A stretch of 64,000 nt of DNA, taken from assembly GCF_005870035.1 (NCBI RefSeq), contig NZ_SWJG01000004.1:316604-380603 (forward strand). Direction: 5' to 3'. Under the pieces are notes generated by a model that was not told where the DNA came from, did no database searches, and saw only the letters and a list, made by a program, of their open reading frames with translations. Shown piece after piece: positions 7,571-16,233 of the stretch. This stretch comes from Spirosoma lacussanchae (GTDB taxonomy: Bacteria > Bacteroidota > Bacteroidia > Cytophagales > Spirosomataceae). Both the position numbers and the translations under genes were made by a program. How positions within the stretch are numbered: the stretch's first letter is position 1; every line of letters starts with the position of its first letter.

Positions 7571-8728
7571 ATGAAAAAGATTTTAGTCGTTCTTCTGGCG
7601 GCTCAGGCCCTGCTGGTTTCTGTCGCTACGGCTCAAAAGGCAGGAATTCAGTTCCGAACTTCGCCGATTGCCGCTGTCTTTCAGGAAGCCCGTCGTACGG
7701 GAAAGCCGGTGTTCGTCGAGATTTTTTCGCCGACCTGCCATGTCTGCGAAAGTTTCATACCCACGCTGGCCGACGCCCGGGTAGGTAAGTTCTACAACGG
7801 CAAGTTTATCAGTACCAAGCTGGACATCGGTTTGCCCTCAACGCGGGCCTTCCTGGATAGCCGCCGACTCTTTGTACCGTCGCTGCCGTTGTTCCTGTAT
7901 TTCGATCCGCAGCAGAACCTGATGCATTTCGCGCTCAGCAATAACTCGACCGACGAGGTAATCCGTCATGGTACCAACGCACTGAATCCGCAGGTACGCA
8001 GCCAGACCATGAAGTCGAGGTATCAGCAGGGCGAGCAATCGCCCAATTTCCTGATCGACTACGCCATGCTTAGCCGGATAACCAAAGATACGGTGGCCAA
8101 CATGGCTGCTATGAACGACTACGCCCGCCAGCAATCGCCGTCCACCTTTGCGAACCAGACGAACTGGCTGGCGCTACAGAAGCTGGTTCTCGACTATGAG
8201 AATCCTATGTTTCAGTATATGCTGAGTCACCTCGACCAGTATCGGAAGGCTTACGGCGCTGAGCCAACCCGACAGGTAGCCGAAAATATTCTGATGTCGT
8301 CGCTTTACAGCGGACGCGGAACCCAGTTCTCAATTGCTAAAATTCTGGATGTTCGCCAGGGGCTGGTTAAGATAGGCATCGACCCGAAGGTAGCCGCTAA
8401 CCGTACTTTGCTGCCGGAAGTTAACGCCTATTTCCGGGCTAAGCAGACCGCAAAAGCCGTAGATCGCATGGACGACCAGGTAAACGCCAACCAGTTGTCG
8501 GTACCCGAGTATCTGTACATCTCGCGTCTTTTCAACCGGTCGAGCCCCGACGCAGCCGATGCGCCAACGGTTGTTAAGTGGATCAACAAAGCGCTGGCGC
8601 TGAAGCCCAGCGCCAAAGAGCAGGCCGATCTGTATACCGAACTGGCCACTGCTTACCGCCGAAGCGGCAAAACCGACGACGCCCAGAAAGCGGCCCAGAA
8701 AGCCAAAGGACTCGGCGTATCCCGCTAA
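7571..8728 (+). CDS. Exported thioredoxin-fold protein with C-terminal TPR-like region
   Basis: 385 residues from the ATG at 7571, which begins a clear signal peptide (KKILVVLLAAQALLVSVATAQ); the frame is open slightly upstream. Residues ~30-140 form a thioredoxin-like domain with the CxxC motif SPTCHVCESF, as in DUF255/thioredoxin_7-like proteins. The central part is helical and unrecognised. The end (ALKPSAKEQADLYTELATAYRRSGKTDDAQKAAQKA) looks like one or two TPR units. A periplasmic disulfide or redox role is likely; the partner is unknown. A strong hairpin lies just after the gene, so it is probably a single-gene transcript. Confidence 0.75.
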   Translation: MKKILVVLLAAQALLVSVATAQKAGIQFRTSPIAAVFQEARRTGKPVFVEIFSPTCHVCESFIPTLADARVGKFYNGKFISTKLDIGLPSTRAFLDSRRLFVPSLPLFLYFDPQQNLMHFALSNNSTDEVIRHGTNALNPQVRSQTMKSRYQQGEQSPNFLIDYAMLSRITKDTVANMAAMNDYARQQSPSTFANQTNWLALQKLVLDYENPMFQYMLSHLDQYRKAYGAEPTRQVAENILMSSLYSGRGTQFSIAKILDVRQGLVKIGIDPKVAANRTLLPEVNAYFRAKQTAKAVDRMDDQVNANQLSVPEYLYISRLFNRSSPDAADAPTVVKWINKALALKPSAKEQADLYTELATAYRRSGKTDDAQKAAQKAKGLGVSR

Positions 8729-8750
8729 GTAGACAGTCTGACATAATAAG

Positions 8751-8796
8751 GCCCAACGCCCAACGCCACCCGATCGTGTGGGGCGTTGGGCTTTAT
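8751..8796 (+). terminator. Rho-independent terminator after the thioredoxin-fold gene
   Basis: GCCCAACGCC (8751-8760) pairs with GGCGTTGGGC (8782-8791), followed by TTTATTAT. Confidence 0.7.
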
Positions 8797-9143
8797 TATG
8801 CTTTCCTGAAACCGGTTGGCCCTCCATATTGGCAACAAAGGCAAAAGAAGTGACCGGCCTGGGTATATATGATTTATGGGCTACTTATAATAAGGCATCT
8901 CGCAATAGCCGCAGTACGAAACGTTATCATTTGAGAGGCAAGGTATGACTAGTAAGCCTGCAGGCTGGTTCTTACGGGTGTTGGGGGTATGGCCTGGCAC
9001 AAAAGAACCTATTTATGCAGAATAATTTTAAATCAGGCGTCGATTACAGGAGCGGCATCTCCTATTCCGCAGACGGAGCGGGATGTAAATCCCGCGCTGG
9101 ATCAGAATCCGGGTTATTGATTAATCAGTATAGATTCGTTCGT
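8797..9143. other. Gene-free spacer with a REP-like stem-loop
   Basis: About 350 bp without a supportable gene. Near its right end, GCGGGAT (9078-9084), loop gtaa, ATCCCGC (9089-9095) forms a compact perfect hairpin, next to a partly palindromic stretch (GGAGcggcatCTCC, ~9051-9064). It resembles a short dispersed repeat or a regulatory hairpin ahead of the oxidoreductase gene. Nothing else is seen. Confidence 0.4.
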
Positions 9144-10805
9144 ATGACTACCCTAAACACCTTTTTCACTGCCTTTCTCGGGCTGGTTTTACTAACCAGC
9201 AACACCTCGCCTGCCCATCGGCCAAACGCCGTCCGGCGCGCTGACGTTATTATTTATGGCGGTACGTCGGCAGCGGTTATAGCCGCCGTACAGGTCAAAA
9301 AAATGGGAAAATCCGTTCTGGTCGTTTCACCCGATAAACACCTGGGCGGGCTTTCGTCGGGCGGGCTTGGCTTTACCGATACCGGCGATAAGTCAGTCAT
9401 TGGTGGTCTGGCCCGCAACTTCTACCAGCGGCTGTATGACCACTACCAGGACGACAAATCCTGGAACTGGCAGAAGCGGAGCGAATACGGCAACAAAGGA
9501 CAGGGAACACCCGCTATCGATGGAGCCGCCCGAACGATGTGGATTTTTGAACCGCACGCAGCCGAACAGGTCTTCGAGGATTATGTCCGCGAAAATAAAC
9601 TCACCATCTACCGCAACGAATGGCTTGACCGCACGGCCAGCGGCATCCAGAAAAAAGGCAGCTCCATTCAGTCGTTCAGAACGCTGAGCGGTACGATTTA
9701 CGAAGGCAGGATGTTTATCGACGCCACCTACGAAGGCGATCTGATGGCGCTGGCCGGGGTCAAATACCATGTAGGACGTGAGGCCAACAGCGTTTATGGC
9801 GAAACCTGGAATGGCGTACAGCCTGAAGTTTTCCAGCATGGCCATCACTTCAAAACCAACGTAAGCCCCTACGTGGTACCCGGCGATCCTAAAAGCGGCC
9901 TCCTGCCCGAAGTCTCGGCAGAACCCATAGCGGCCAAAGGCTCGGGCGATACCAAGATTCAGGCCTACTGCTTCCGGATGTGTCTGAGTAACCATCCCGA
10001 CAACCGGGTGCCTTTTCCCAAACCCGCTGGCTACGATCCCAAACGCTACGAACTGCTGGCGCGGGTGTACGCGAACGGCTGGACAGAAACCTTTAATAAA
10101 TACGACCCCATTCCCAACCGGAAAACCGACACCAACAACCACGGTCCGTTCAGCACCGATTATATTGGCAAAAACTACGATTACCCGGAAGCCAGCTACG
10201 AACGCAGGCAGGCCATTATCAAGGATCACGAACTGTACCAGAAAGGACTCATGTACTTCCTGCAAAACGATCCCCGGGTGCCGGCCGATGTACATGAGAA
10301 GATGCAGCAGTGGGGCCTGCCCAAAGATGAGTTTACCGACAACGGTGGCTGGCCGCATCAGCTGTATATCCGCGAGGCCCGCCGGATGATTGGCGAGTTT
10401 GTGATGAAAGAGGCCGATGCCCTTGGCAAAACCAATGTCCCCAACTCGGTAGGCATGGGTTCGTATTCGCTCGATGCCCACAATGCCCAGCGTTACGTGA
10501 AGGCAGACGGTTTTGTGCAGGACGAGGGCGATATTGGTGTTCATCCAGACAAGCCCTATTCCATTGCGTACGGATCCATTATGCCCAAAGAAGCGGAGTG
10601 CAACAATCTGCTGGTGCCGGTATGCATGTCGGCCTCACACATTGCCTATGGGTCTATTCGGATGGAGCCTGTATTTATGATTCTGGGACAGTCGGCCGCC
10701 ACAGCCGCGGTGCTGGCAATCAACAACAAAGTATCTCCACAGCGGCTCCCATACGCTACGCTTCGCCCGGTGCTGGAGAAAGACGGACAGAAACTCACTC
10801 TGTAA
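9144..10805 (+). CDS. Exported FAD-dependent oxidoreductase (FAD_oxidored family)
   Basis: 553 residues from the ATG at 9144; the frame is open 129 bp further up, but this ATG gives a signal peptide (TTLNTFFTAFLGLVLLTS). The Rossmann FAD motif is VIIYGGTSAAVIAAVQVKKMGKSVLVV, followed by LGGLSSGGLGFTDTG and FIDATYEGDLMALAGV, hallmarks of the PF12831-type family. The C-terminal part has RIREARRMIGEF-like and SYSLDAHNAQRY segments typical of the same group. These enzymes are often annotated as xanthan-lyase-associated or carbohydrate-linked oxidoreductases; the true substrate is unknown. It stands alone between a hairpin-rich spacer and a convergent TPR gene. Confidence 0.8.
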   Translation: MTTLNTFFTAFLGLVLLTSNTSPAHRPNAVRRADVIIYGGTSAAVIAAVQVKKMGKSVLVVSPDKHLGGLSSGGLGFTDTGDKSVIGGLARNFYQRLYDHYQDDKSWNWQKRSEYGNKGQGTPAIDGAARTMWIFEPHAAEQVFEDYVRENKLTIYRNEWLDRTASGIQKKGSSIQSFRTLSGTIYEGRMFIDATYEGDLMALAGVKYHVGREANSVYGETWNGVQPEVFQHGHHFKTNVSPYVVPGDPKSGLLPEVSAEPIAAKGSGDTKIQAYCFRMCLSNHPDNRVPFPKPAGYDPKRYELLARVYANGWTETFNKYDPIPNRKTDTNNHGPFSTDYIGKNYDYPEASYERRQAIIKDHELYQKGLMYFLQNDPRVPADVHEKMQQWGLPKDEFTDNGGWPHQLYIREARRMIGEFVMKEADALGKTNVPNSVGMGSYSLDAHNAQRYVKADGFVQDEGDIGVHPDKPYSIAYGSIMPKEAECNNLLVPVCMSASHIAYGSIRMEPVFMILGQSAATAAVLAINNKVSPQRLPYATLRPVLEKDGQKLTL

Positions 10806-10816
10806 TCTAGTACAGC

Positions 10817-11371
10817 TTATTTATCCTGGTAGACCGGCCGCGTAAAGGGTGGCTGGCGCAGGAGATGGAACGAATTTTCATCGCCCATAGAGACAGCCCG
10901 GCGCAAGTCGCTTTCCGCCTGGGGTAACTGACGAACCTGTATTCGGGCCAGAGCCCGCCAGCGATAGGCATCGGCTTTCTCGTCGCGAAAATGCCAGACA
11001 GCTTTATCAAACTCCCGGAAAGCGTCGGTATACTGCTCAATCTGATAGAAGGCAATACCCCGGTCGAGGTAACAGTCGGCCAGGGTATTGTCGCGATTTA
11101 CGGCCTGAGTCAAATCGTAAATCGCCGAATAGTAGTTCTGCTGGGCCAGCTGGCATTTGCCCCGGCAGGCGTAGGCCAGCGCCGATTTGGGATACTGTCG
11201 AACGGCGTCGTCGAAATACCGGTGTGCTTCTTCAATCTCTCGCTTCAGGATCAGATCAATGCCTTTTTGAAACCGCTTGCGATCTTTATCGGTAGGCGTG
11301 TCGTGGTCTACCAGATAATACCGGATGGTCAGATACAGCACGAACAAAACACTAACCAGTGCAACTTCCAT
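10817..11371 (-). CDS. Membrane-anchored tetratricopeptide repeat protein
   Basis: 184 residues. A single N-terminal transmembrane segment (residues ~3-20, VALVSVLFVLYLTIRYYLV) is followed by four or so TPR units: EEAHRYFDDAVRQYPKSALAYACRGKC, QQNYYSAIYDLTQAVN, LADCYLDRGIAFYQIEQY and a further helical pair. The TPRs probably face the cytosol or periplasm as a protein-binding scaffold; no partner is indicated. It is the last of four leftward genes (ispG, DUF6728, YjbR, TPR) and converges on the FAD oxidoreductase with only 11 bp between the stops. Confidence 0.75.
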   Translation of the reverse strand: MEVALVSVLFVLYLTIRYYLVDHDTPTDKDRKRFQKGIDLILKREIEEAHRYFDDAVRQYPKSALAYACRGKCQLAQQNYYSAIYDLTQAVNRDNTLADCYLDRGIAFYQIEQYTDAFREFDKAVWHFRDEKADAYRWRALARIQVRQLPQAESDLRRAVSMGDENSFHLLRQPPFTRPVYQDK

Positions 11372-11436
11372 AACACAGTCCGATTTTTACACCCTGCGAA
11401 TTTAAAAAGTTAGGCCCGTACGGGCAAGCGGCCTGC

Positions 11437-11787
11437 TCACATTAACTGCTCCCGAACGGACTTCGGCAGGCTTTTTCTGACCAGCTCGTACGAATGATCG
11501 ATCCACTCCTGAATGTCACTGCTCCGAACCCGTCCGTCTACCGTTATCGTACTCCAGTGCACTTTATTCATATGATAGCCGGGCTGTACTGACTCATAGG
11601 TTTCGCGGAGCTGAACGGCTCGCTCCGGGTCGCATTTGAGGTTCAGCGTGGTGGGGCGGCTTTCGGTATCGAGCAGGGCAAATATTTTGTTGCCTACCTT
11701 AAAAACGAGCGTTGCCTCATCAAATGGAAATGACTCCGTAGTACCGGGTTTGGCCAGACAGTAGTCGCGCAGTGTTTCAGTATTCAT
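11437..11787 (-). CDS. MmcQ/YjbR family protein
   Basis: 116 residues, the normal size. Family features include the start (LRDYCLAKPGTTESFPFDEATLVFKV), the loss-tolerant core NKIFALL, TLNLKCDPERA and the end PGYHMNKVHWSTITVDG. The family has a CyaY-like double-wing fold and is often annotated as DNA-binding, although a function is not established. It sits in the leftward group with ispG and DUF6728; spacings suggest co-transcription, but a shared job is not evident. Confidence 0.88.
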   Translation of the reverse strand: MNTETLRDYCLAKPGTTESFPFDEATLVFKVGNKIFALLDTESRPTTLNLKCDPERAVQLRETYESVQPGYHMNKVHWSTITVDGRVRSSDIQEWIDHSYELVRKSLPKSVREQLM

Positions 11788-11805
11788 AACCCAGTGAGAA
11801 GCAGG

Positions 11806-11994
11806 TTACCGGGTGCAGGCCCTAAAAATCATAACGCCTACGCAGAACAGAAACATGATGATGGAAATCCGGTTGATGCCATGCATCATGCGCAGATTGA
11901 CGTTGGTTGGATGACTGGGATCTGGTTTCCGGAATACCCGAAGGAAATAGGCGAAAACAGGACCAATTTTGAGGTAATCTAAGATACGGTTCAT
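11806..11994 (-). CDS. DUF6728 family small membrane protein
   Basis: 62 residues from the ATG at 11994; upstream in-frame starts add a tail that does not look native. The pattern IGPVFAYFLRVFRKPDPSHP then NVNLRMMHGINRISIIMFLFC is that of DUF6728, a small Bacteroidota family. One C-terminal transmembrane helix (ISIIMFLFCVGVMIF) is visible. Function unknown. It lies 78 bp downstream of ispG in the same direction. Confidence 0.7.
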   Translation of the reverse strand: MNRILDYLKIGPVFAYFLRVFRKPDPSHPTNVNLRMMHGINRISIIMFLFCVGVMIFRACTR

Positions 11995-12072
11995 AGGTTG
12001 TCGCAGTCGGGTCCCGGCACGCATCGGTCACGAACCCGCCCTATAGAAGAACAAACTTTACGGTCTGTTCGA

Positions 12073-14106
12073 TCAAAATGTTTCAACTTTTTCGGGCTCT
12101 ATCCACCGATTATCTTCCCGGATCAGCTCGATCAGTTCATCTACGGCGCGGTCGGCCGGAACCGATTTCTTGATAACCTGCTGCCCCCTGTAGAGTGCAA
12201 TCTTATCGCGCCCGATACCAACGTAGCCGTAGTCGGCGTCGGCCATCTCGCCGGGGCCGTTTACGATACAACCCATAATCCCGATCTTCACCCCCTTGAG
12301 GTGATCGGTTCGCTGCCGGATCATAGCCGTTGTCTCCTGCAGATCGAACAGCGTTCGGCCACAGGATGGGCATGAGATGTATTCTGTTTTGGTAATGCGC
12401 GTCCGGGCGGCCTGTAAAATACCAAAGGCCAGTCCATTCAGTCGTTTCAGGGTGTCGGCATCGGGCTGAGCAGCTACCGACAGCATTACCCCATCGCCCA
12501 GTCCGTCAATCAGCAGCCCGCCTACGTCTGTAGCCGCATACAGGGGTATATTCTCCTCGGTTACATCTGCATAACCGCGCTCAATGACAACCGGTACCGT
12601 TATGCCCTGGTTCATCAGCTCGACGAACAGCCGGCGCAGCTCAGGCATAGCCTGGGTATTGTCTGTATGAATGAGCAGAACCACCGTTTTATCGTCGCGC
12701 AGCTGGGCCAGCAGCGACGGCGACAGCTCGGCCAGGGTCAGCCGCACGAAGTTGAGCCGGTTGTGTAAAGGGCCTGACCCCTGCCGGGCGGCCTGGTACT
12801 GCGCAACGGTCAGCAGTGGTACTATGTTAAGCGGGTCGCCTGCCGACTGCCAGACGGTATAATCCTGAATTTCTTTCAGGCCATTGGGCAGCATAAATCC
12901 GGCGGGTTGCGAACCGGTGTAGACGTAATCGGCACCCAGATCGTTCATGCGCCACTTATCCGGAACGGGCAGGTAAAAATGACCGATGGGATGCAGCACG
13001 TCATGTTCCTGAACCGGCGTATGGCTGAAGTCCGCAATAACCCGAGGCACGTGCTGACCACCGAAGTTGGCTACATCGTGGGTAATTCGGCGGGCGTATT
13101 GAAACGGGTTGATCGGATAGGTCGTTACCGGCGGAATAGGCCGGACACCCGTCGACAGGTCCTGCGATACCCGGCTGGTATACCGGTCAATTAGAGCTTT
13201 GGCCACGGGGGCTTCGCGCTCGGGCTCTTCGGTCAGTGACACCCGTACTGTATCGCCGATGCCATCTTCGAGCAGGGTTCCGATGCCGAGGGCCGACTTG
13301 ATCCGTCCGTCTTCGGCTTCGCCGGCTTCGGTTACGCCCAGGTGGAGCGGGTACGGGTTCAGCCCTTCTTCGTCCAGCCGCTGCACCAGCAGCCGATACG
13401 CCTGTACCATCACCTGCGGGTTGCTGGACTTCATCGACAGTACGATGTTATAATAGTTCTCGTCTTCGCAGATCCGCAGGAATTCGAGCGCCGACTCAAC
13501 CATCCCAACGGGCGTATCGCCGTAGCGGCTCAGAATCCGGTCCGATAGCGAACCGTGGTTTGTTCCGATGCGCATGGCTGTGCCGTACTCCTTGCAGATA
13601 CGCACCAGCGGTAGAAACTTCTCCCGAATACGATCCAGCTCGGCCGCGTACGCAGCATCCGTATACTCAATGAATTCGAAGCGCTTTCGGTCGGCATAAT
13701 TGCCAGGGTTGATACGCACTTTCTCCACGATCCGGGCGGCCAGCTCGGCTGCGTTCGGCGTGAAGTGAATATCGGCAATCAGCGGGGTAGTATAGCCGCG
13801 AGCCCGCAGCTCTTTGCGAATATTCTCCAGGTTCTGCGCTTCTTTGACCGATGGGGCCGTAATACGTACGTACTCGCAGCCAGCCTCGATCATGCGAATC
13901 GTCTGCTCAACTGATCCGGCAGTATCCATCGTATCAATGGTAGTCATCGACTGCACCCGTATGGGATAGTCGGACCCCATAGGCACGTTGCCAATGGTAA
14001 CCGGAATGGTTTTACGACGGGTGTACTGAGTCAGCGAAGGGGTGTAAAGCACCGGCGCATCGGGCGTGGCCGTGGCAATGGAGGGAGTAAGCAGCGAATC
14101 GAGCAT
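12073..14106 (-). CDS. ispG: 4-hydroxy-3-methylbut-2-enyl diphosphate synthase (flavodoxin) IspG
   Basis: 677 residues from the ATG at 14106. That start is chosen because a TACCTTTG promoter box lies 30 bp upstream; the frame is open 171 bp further, but through the promoter. IspG reduces MEcPP to HMBPP in the MEP isoprenoid pathway with a [4Fe-4S] cluster. The N-terminal TIM barrel carries VPMGSDYPIRVQSMTT and IADIHFTPNAA. The C-terminal cluster domain carries SCPSCGRTLFDLQ and GCIVNGPGEMADADYGYVG, giving the three cysteines. The extra length (about 670 versus 370 residues in E. coli) is the central insertion typical of Bacteroidota and plant enzymes. It leads a leftward group with DUF6728. 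Confidence 0.95.
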   Translation of the reverse strand: MLDSLLTPSIATATPDAPVLYTPSLTQYTRRKTIPVTIGNVPMGSDYPIRVQSMTTIDTMDTAGSVEQTIRMIEAGCEYVRITAPSVKEAQNLENIRKELRARGYTTPLIADIHFTPNAAELAARIVEKVRINPGNYADRKRFEFIEYTDAAYAAELDRIREKFLPLVRICKEYGTAMRIGTNHGSLSDRILSRYGDTPVGMVESALEFLRICEDENYYNIVLSMKSSNPQVMVQAYRLLVQRLDEEGLNPYPLHLGVTEAGEAEDGRIKSALGIGTLLEDGIGDTVRVSLTEEPEREAPVAKALIDRYTSRVSQDLSTGVRPIPPVTTYPINPFQYARRITHDVANFGGQHVPRVIADFSHTPVQEHDVLHPIGHFYLPVPDKWRMNDLGADYVYTGSQPAGFMLPNGLKEIQDYTVWQSAGDPLNIVPLLTVAQYQAARQGSGPLHNRLNFVRLTLAELSPSLLAQLRDDKTVVLLIHTDNTQAMPELRRLFVELMNQGITVPVVIERGYADVTEENIPLYAATDVGGLLIDGLGDGVMLSVAAQPDADTLKRLNGLAFGILQAARTRITKTEYISCPSCGRTLFDLQETTAMIRQRTDHLKGVKIGIMGCIVNGPGEMADADYGYVGIGRDKIALYRGQQVIKKSVPADRAVDELIELIREDNRWIEPEKVETF

Positions 14107-14135
14107 ACGAGTGTCGGCAGGGCCGTTTGTCAGGG

Positions 14136-14143
14136 CAAAGGTA
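14136..14143 (-). promoter_or_regulatory. -7 box (TACCTTTG) for ispG
   Basis: Reverse complement of caaaggta, 29 bp upstream of the chosen ispG start. It forms one arm of a perfect 14-bp inverted repeat with the box on the other strand (14160-14173). Confidence 0.6.
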
Positions 14144-14162
14144 CGGAAAAGGGTGGTTCCCG

Positions 14163-14170
14163 TACCTTTG
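14163..14170 (+). promoter_or_regulatory. -7 box (TACCTTTG), rightward
   Basis: Mirror image of the ispG box, pointing at the small secreted protein at 14380. The leader would be about 200 nt. Confidence 0.45.
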
Positions 14171-14379
14171 CCCATCTGCCAGAACAACAGTAAGCTTTTC
14201 TGAAATGTTCGGTTCCAGCAATACGGACAAACCCGGGTATACGCCTGTCGATTAAGCCGTTGCAGGAGTTTGGACAAACAATTGCCAAACGCCGTCGGTT
14301 AAAACGTAAACAGGATGTCCTGACTATGATTCGTATTTCTAGCTGGGAACGCTACCAAAGTCAATCAACTCAACACATT

Positions 14380-14712
14380 ATGAAAACCAACGTATTTTCA
14401 GCACTGGTTCTGGTGCTTCTGATGTCGGCAGGCGCCTACGCCCAGGACAGCACTGGTATGACCCGTCGTGAACTCCGCAAACAGGAACGTATGGAGCGTA
14501 AAGCCCGGGTAAAAAGCTCCATGAAAGAAACCGGCCGTAATTTGGGCGATGCCGCTACCGAGGTGGGCCGTGGTGCCAAGGAAACCGCTAAAGATGCTGG
14601 CGACGCTATCAACCGGGGTGTCGATAAAGCCGGTAACGCCATCGAAAACGAGGCCGACAAAGTAAAAGCCCGTCGCGAAGCCAAACGGGCCGCCAAACGA
14701 GATACTTTATAA
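14380..14712 (+). CDS. Small secreted, highly charged amphipathic helical protein
   Basis: 110 residues from the ATG at 14380, which begins a signal peptide (KTNVFSALVLVLLMSAGAYAQ); the frame is open upstream but without a better start. The mature part is about 88 residues of alternating Lys/Arg and Glu/Asp with repeated Ala/Gly/Asp motifs (GRNLGDAATEVGRGAKETAKDAGDAINRG), similar to YtxH- or LEA-like stress proteins. It may be an envelope or membrane-associated stress protein. It converges on aroQ with a 26-bp gap. Confidence 0.7.
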   Translation: MKTNVFSALVLVLLMSAGAYAQDSTGMTRRELRKQERMERKARVKSSMKETGRNLGDAATEVGRGAKETAKDAGDAINRGVDKAGNAIENEADKVKARREAKRAAKRDTL

Positions 14713-14738
14713 GTCCACTGTGCCTGCTGACGCTGTGC

Positions 14739-15161
14739 CTACAGCGTCAGCAGATACCGGATGGCCAGTTCGTAGCCAGTGAGGCCTAATCCGGCAATTA
14801 CCCCTTTACATTTGGCCGACAGGTAGCTGTGATGCCGAAACGACTCCCGGGCGTGTACATTGGATATATGCACCTCTACCGCCGGCGCAGTCACCGCCGA
14901 TAGTGCGTCGGCCAGCGCAATCGACGTGTGCGTATACGCCCCCGCATTGATCACAATGCCATCGATATCGAAGCCCAGCTCGTGAATTTTGTCGAGCAGC
15001 TCCCCCTCGTGGTTCGATTGAAAGTAGCGCAGCTGCGCATCAGGAAACAGTGGCTCAATACTTTTCAGGTAATCGACAAACGAACGATTGCCGTAGATAT
15101 CCGGCTCCCGTTTGCCTAAGAGGTTCAGGTTGGGGCCATTAATGATCAAGATCGATTTCAT
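14739..15161 (-). CDS. aroQ: Type II 3-dehydroquinate dehydratase
   Basis: 140 residues, the normal length. Motifs: IINGPNLNLLGKREPDIYG at the start, with the catalytic Tyr of the flexible loop; FQSNHEGELLDKIHE; VINAGAYTHTSIALADAL; and EVHISNVHARESFRHHS with the catalytic His. It converts 3-dehydroquinate to 3-dehydroshikimate in the shikimate pathway, acting as a cytosolic dodecamer. It is divergent from xerD; its promoter box overlaps the first codons of xerD. Confidence 0.95.
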   Translation of the reverse strand: MKSILIINGPNLNLLGKREPDIYGNRSFVDYLKSIEPLFPDAQLRYFQSNHEGELLDKIHELGFDIDGIVINAGAYTHTSIALADALSAVTAPAVEVHISNVHARESFRHHSYLSAKCKGVIAGLGLTGYELAIRYLLTL

Positions 15162-15258
15162 GCTGATTTTACGGGTCTGGACGTTTGGTTGGCGGTTTCG
15201 CCGAATACTGCGTACTTCGTGACGGAGTCGCCGGTGCGGCTGTTAACCGACATTTCCT

Positions 15259-16164
15259 GTGTGGCAAAGTTATATAAACGCTTTTAAGAACTACCTCAAG
15301 CTTGAACGGTCTCTGGCCGAAAACTCAATAGAAGCGTATCTGCACGACGCCGAAAAACTACATGAGTACATTTTGCTAACCGACCCCGCATTGTCGCCCA
15401 TGCAGGTGTCGGAGAAACAGCTGATGAATTTCCTGAAGTACCTGGGCGAGCTGGGTCTGTCGGCACACAGCCAGGCACGGATGCTGTCGGGGCTCAAATC
15501 GTTTTTCAAATACCTGCTGCTCGAAAACCTCATCCAGCACGATCCGACGCAGCTACTGCAGGCGCCCAAGCTTGGCCGCAAACTGCCCGACACGCTTAGC
15601 TTCCCCGAAATCGAGTCCATTCTGGAGGCAATCGATTTGTCGACACCCGGCGGCACCCGCGACCGGGCCATGCTCGAAGTGCTTTACAGTTCGGGATTGC
15701 GCGTCTCGGAGCTTCTGAATCTGCGGCTCACGAACTGCTACTTTACCGAAGGATTCATCCGGGTGCTGGGCAAGGGCGACAAGGTCAGGCTCGTTCCCAT
15801 CGGTCAGGATGCGATGCACTACACCCGTATCTACGTTGATCACGTTCGTTCGCAGCTACCCATTCAGAAAGGTGATGAAGACACAATTTTTCTGAACCTA
15901 CGGGGCCGGCAGCTTTCGCGCATTACGGTGTTTACAACGATCAAGAAACTCACCGCCGACGTGGGCATTCAGAAAACGATTGGCCCCCATACCTTCCGGC
16001 ATTCGTTTGCCACTCACCTCATCGAAGGTGGTGCCGATCTGCGAGCCGTACAGCAGATGCTTGGCCACGAATCCATCACGACCACCGAAATCTACACCCA
16101 CCTCGACCGCGATTATCTCCAGCAGACGCTGCGCGAATACCACCCCCGGAGCCGCCGACATTGA
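15259..16164 (+). CDS. xerD: Tyrosine site-specific recombinase XerD
   Basis: 301 residues. The N-terminal core-binding domain (~1-90) is followed by the catalytic domain with Arg148 (SSGLRVSEL), Lys172, His244 and Arg247 (HTFRHSFATHL), His270 (LGHESITTTEIYTH) and the nucleophile Tyr279. It resolves chromosome dimers at dif together with a partner recombinase. The GTG at 15259 is used because MWQSYINAFKNYL is the expected beginning and no ATG is available before residue ~50. There is no nearby phage or integron, so a housekeeping role is favoured. A paralogous integrase remains possible but less likely. Confidence 0.88.
   Translation: MWQSYINAFKNYLKLERSLAENSIEAYLHDAEKLHEYILLTDPALSPMQVSEKQLMNFLKYLGELGLSAHSQARMLSGLKSFFKYLLLENLIQHDPTQLLQAPKLGRKLPDTLSFPEIESILEAIDLSTPGGTRDRAMLEVLYSSGLRVSELLNLRLTNCYFTEGFIRVLGKGDKVRLVPIGQDAMHYTRIYVDHVRSQLPIQKGDEDTIFLNLRGRQLSRITVFTTIKKLTADVGIQKTIGPHTFRHSFATHLIEGGADLRAVQQMLGHESITTTEIYTHLDRDYLQQTLREYHPRSRRH
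15265..15272 (-). promoter_or_regulatory. -7 box (TAACTTTG) for aroQ, overlapping xerD start
   Basis: Reverse complement of caaagtta. It lies about 100 bp upstream of the aroQ ATG and inside codons 3-5 of xerD if xerD starts at its GTG. Confidence 0.45.
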
Positions 16165-16233
16165 CAAGCCCGGCAGGCAATCCAGCTCTACCAGCTACCA
16201 TTTGTAAACCTTTCCCCAGTATTTTAGCTACAC

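Noticed and set aside
9393-10544. Long open frame on the minus strand (383 codons)
   Set aside because: It lies entirely inside the FAD oxidoreductase gene on the other strand, has no recognisable domain, and GC-rich antisense frames of this length are common.
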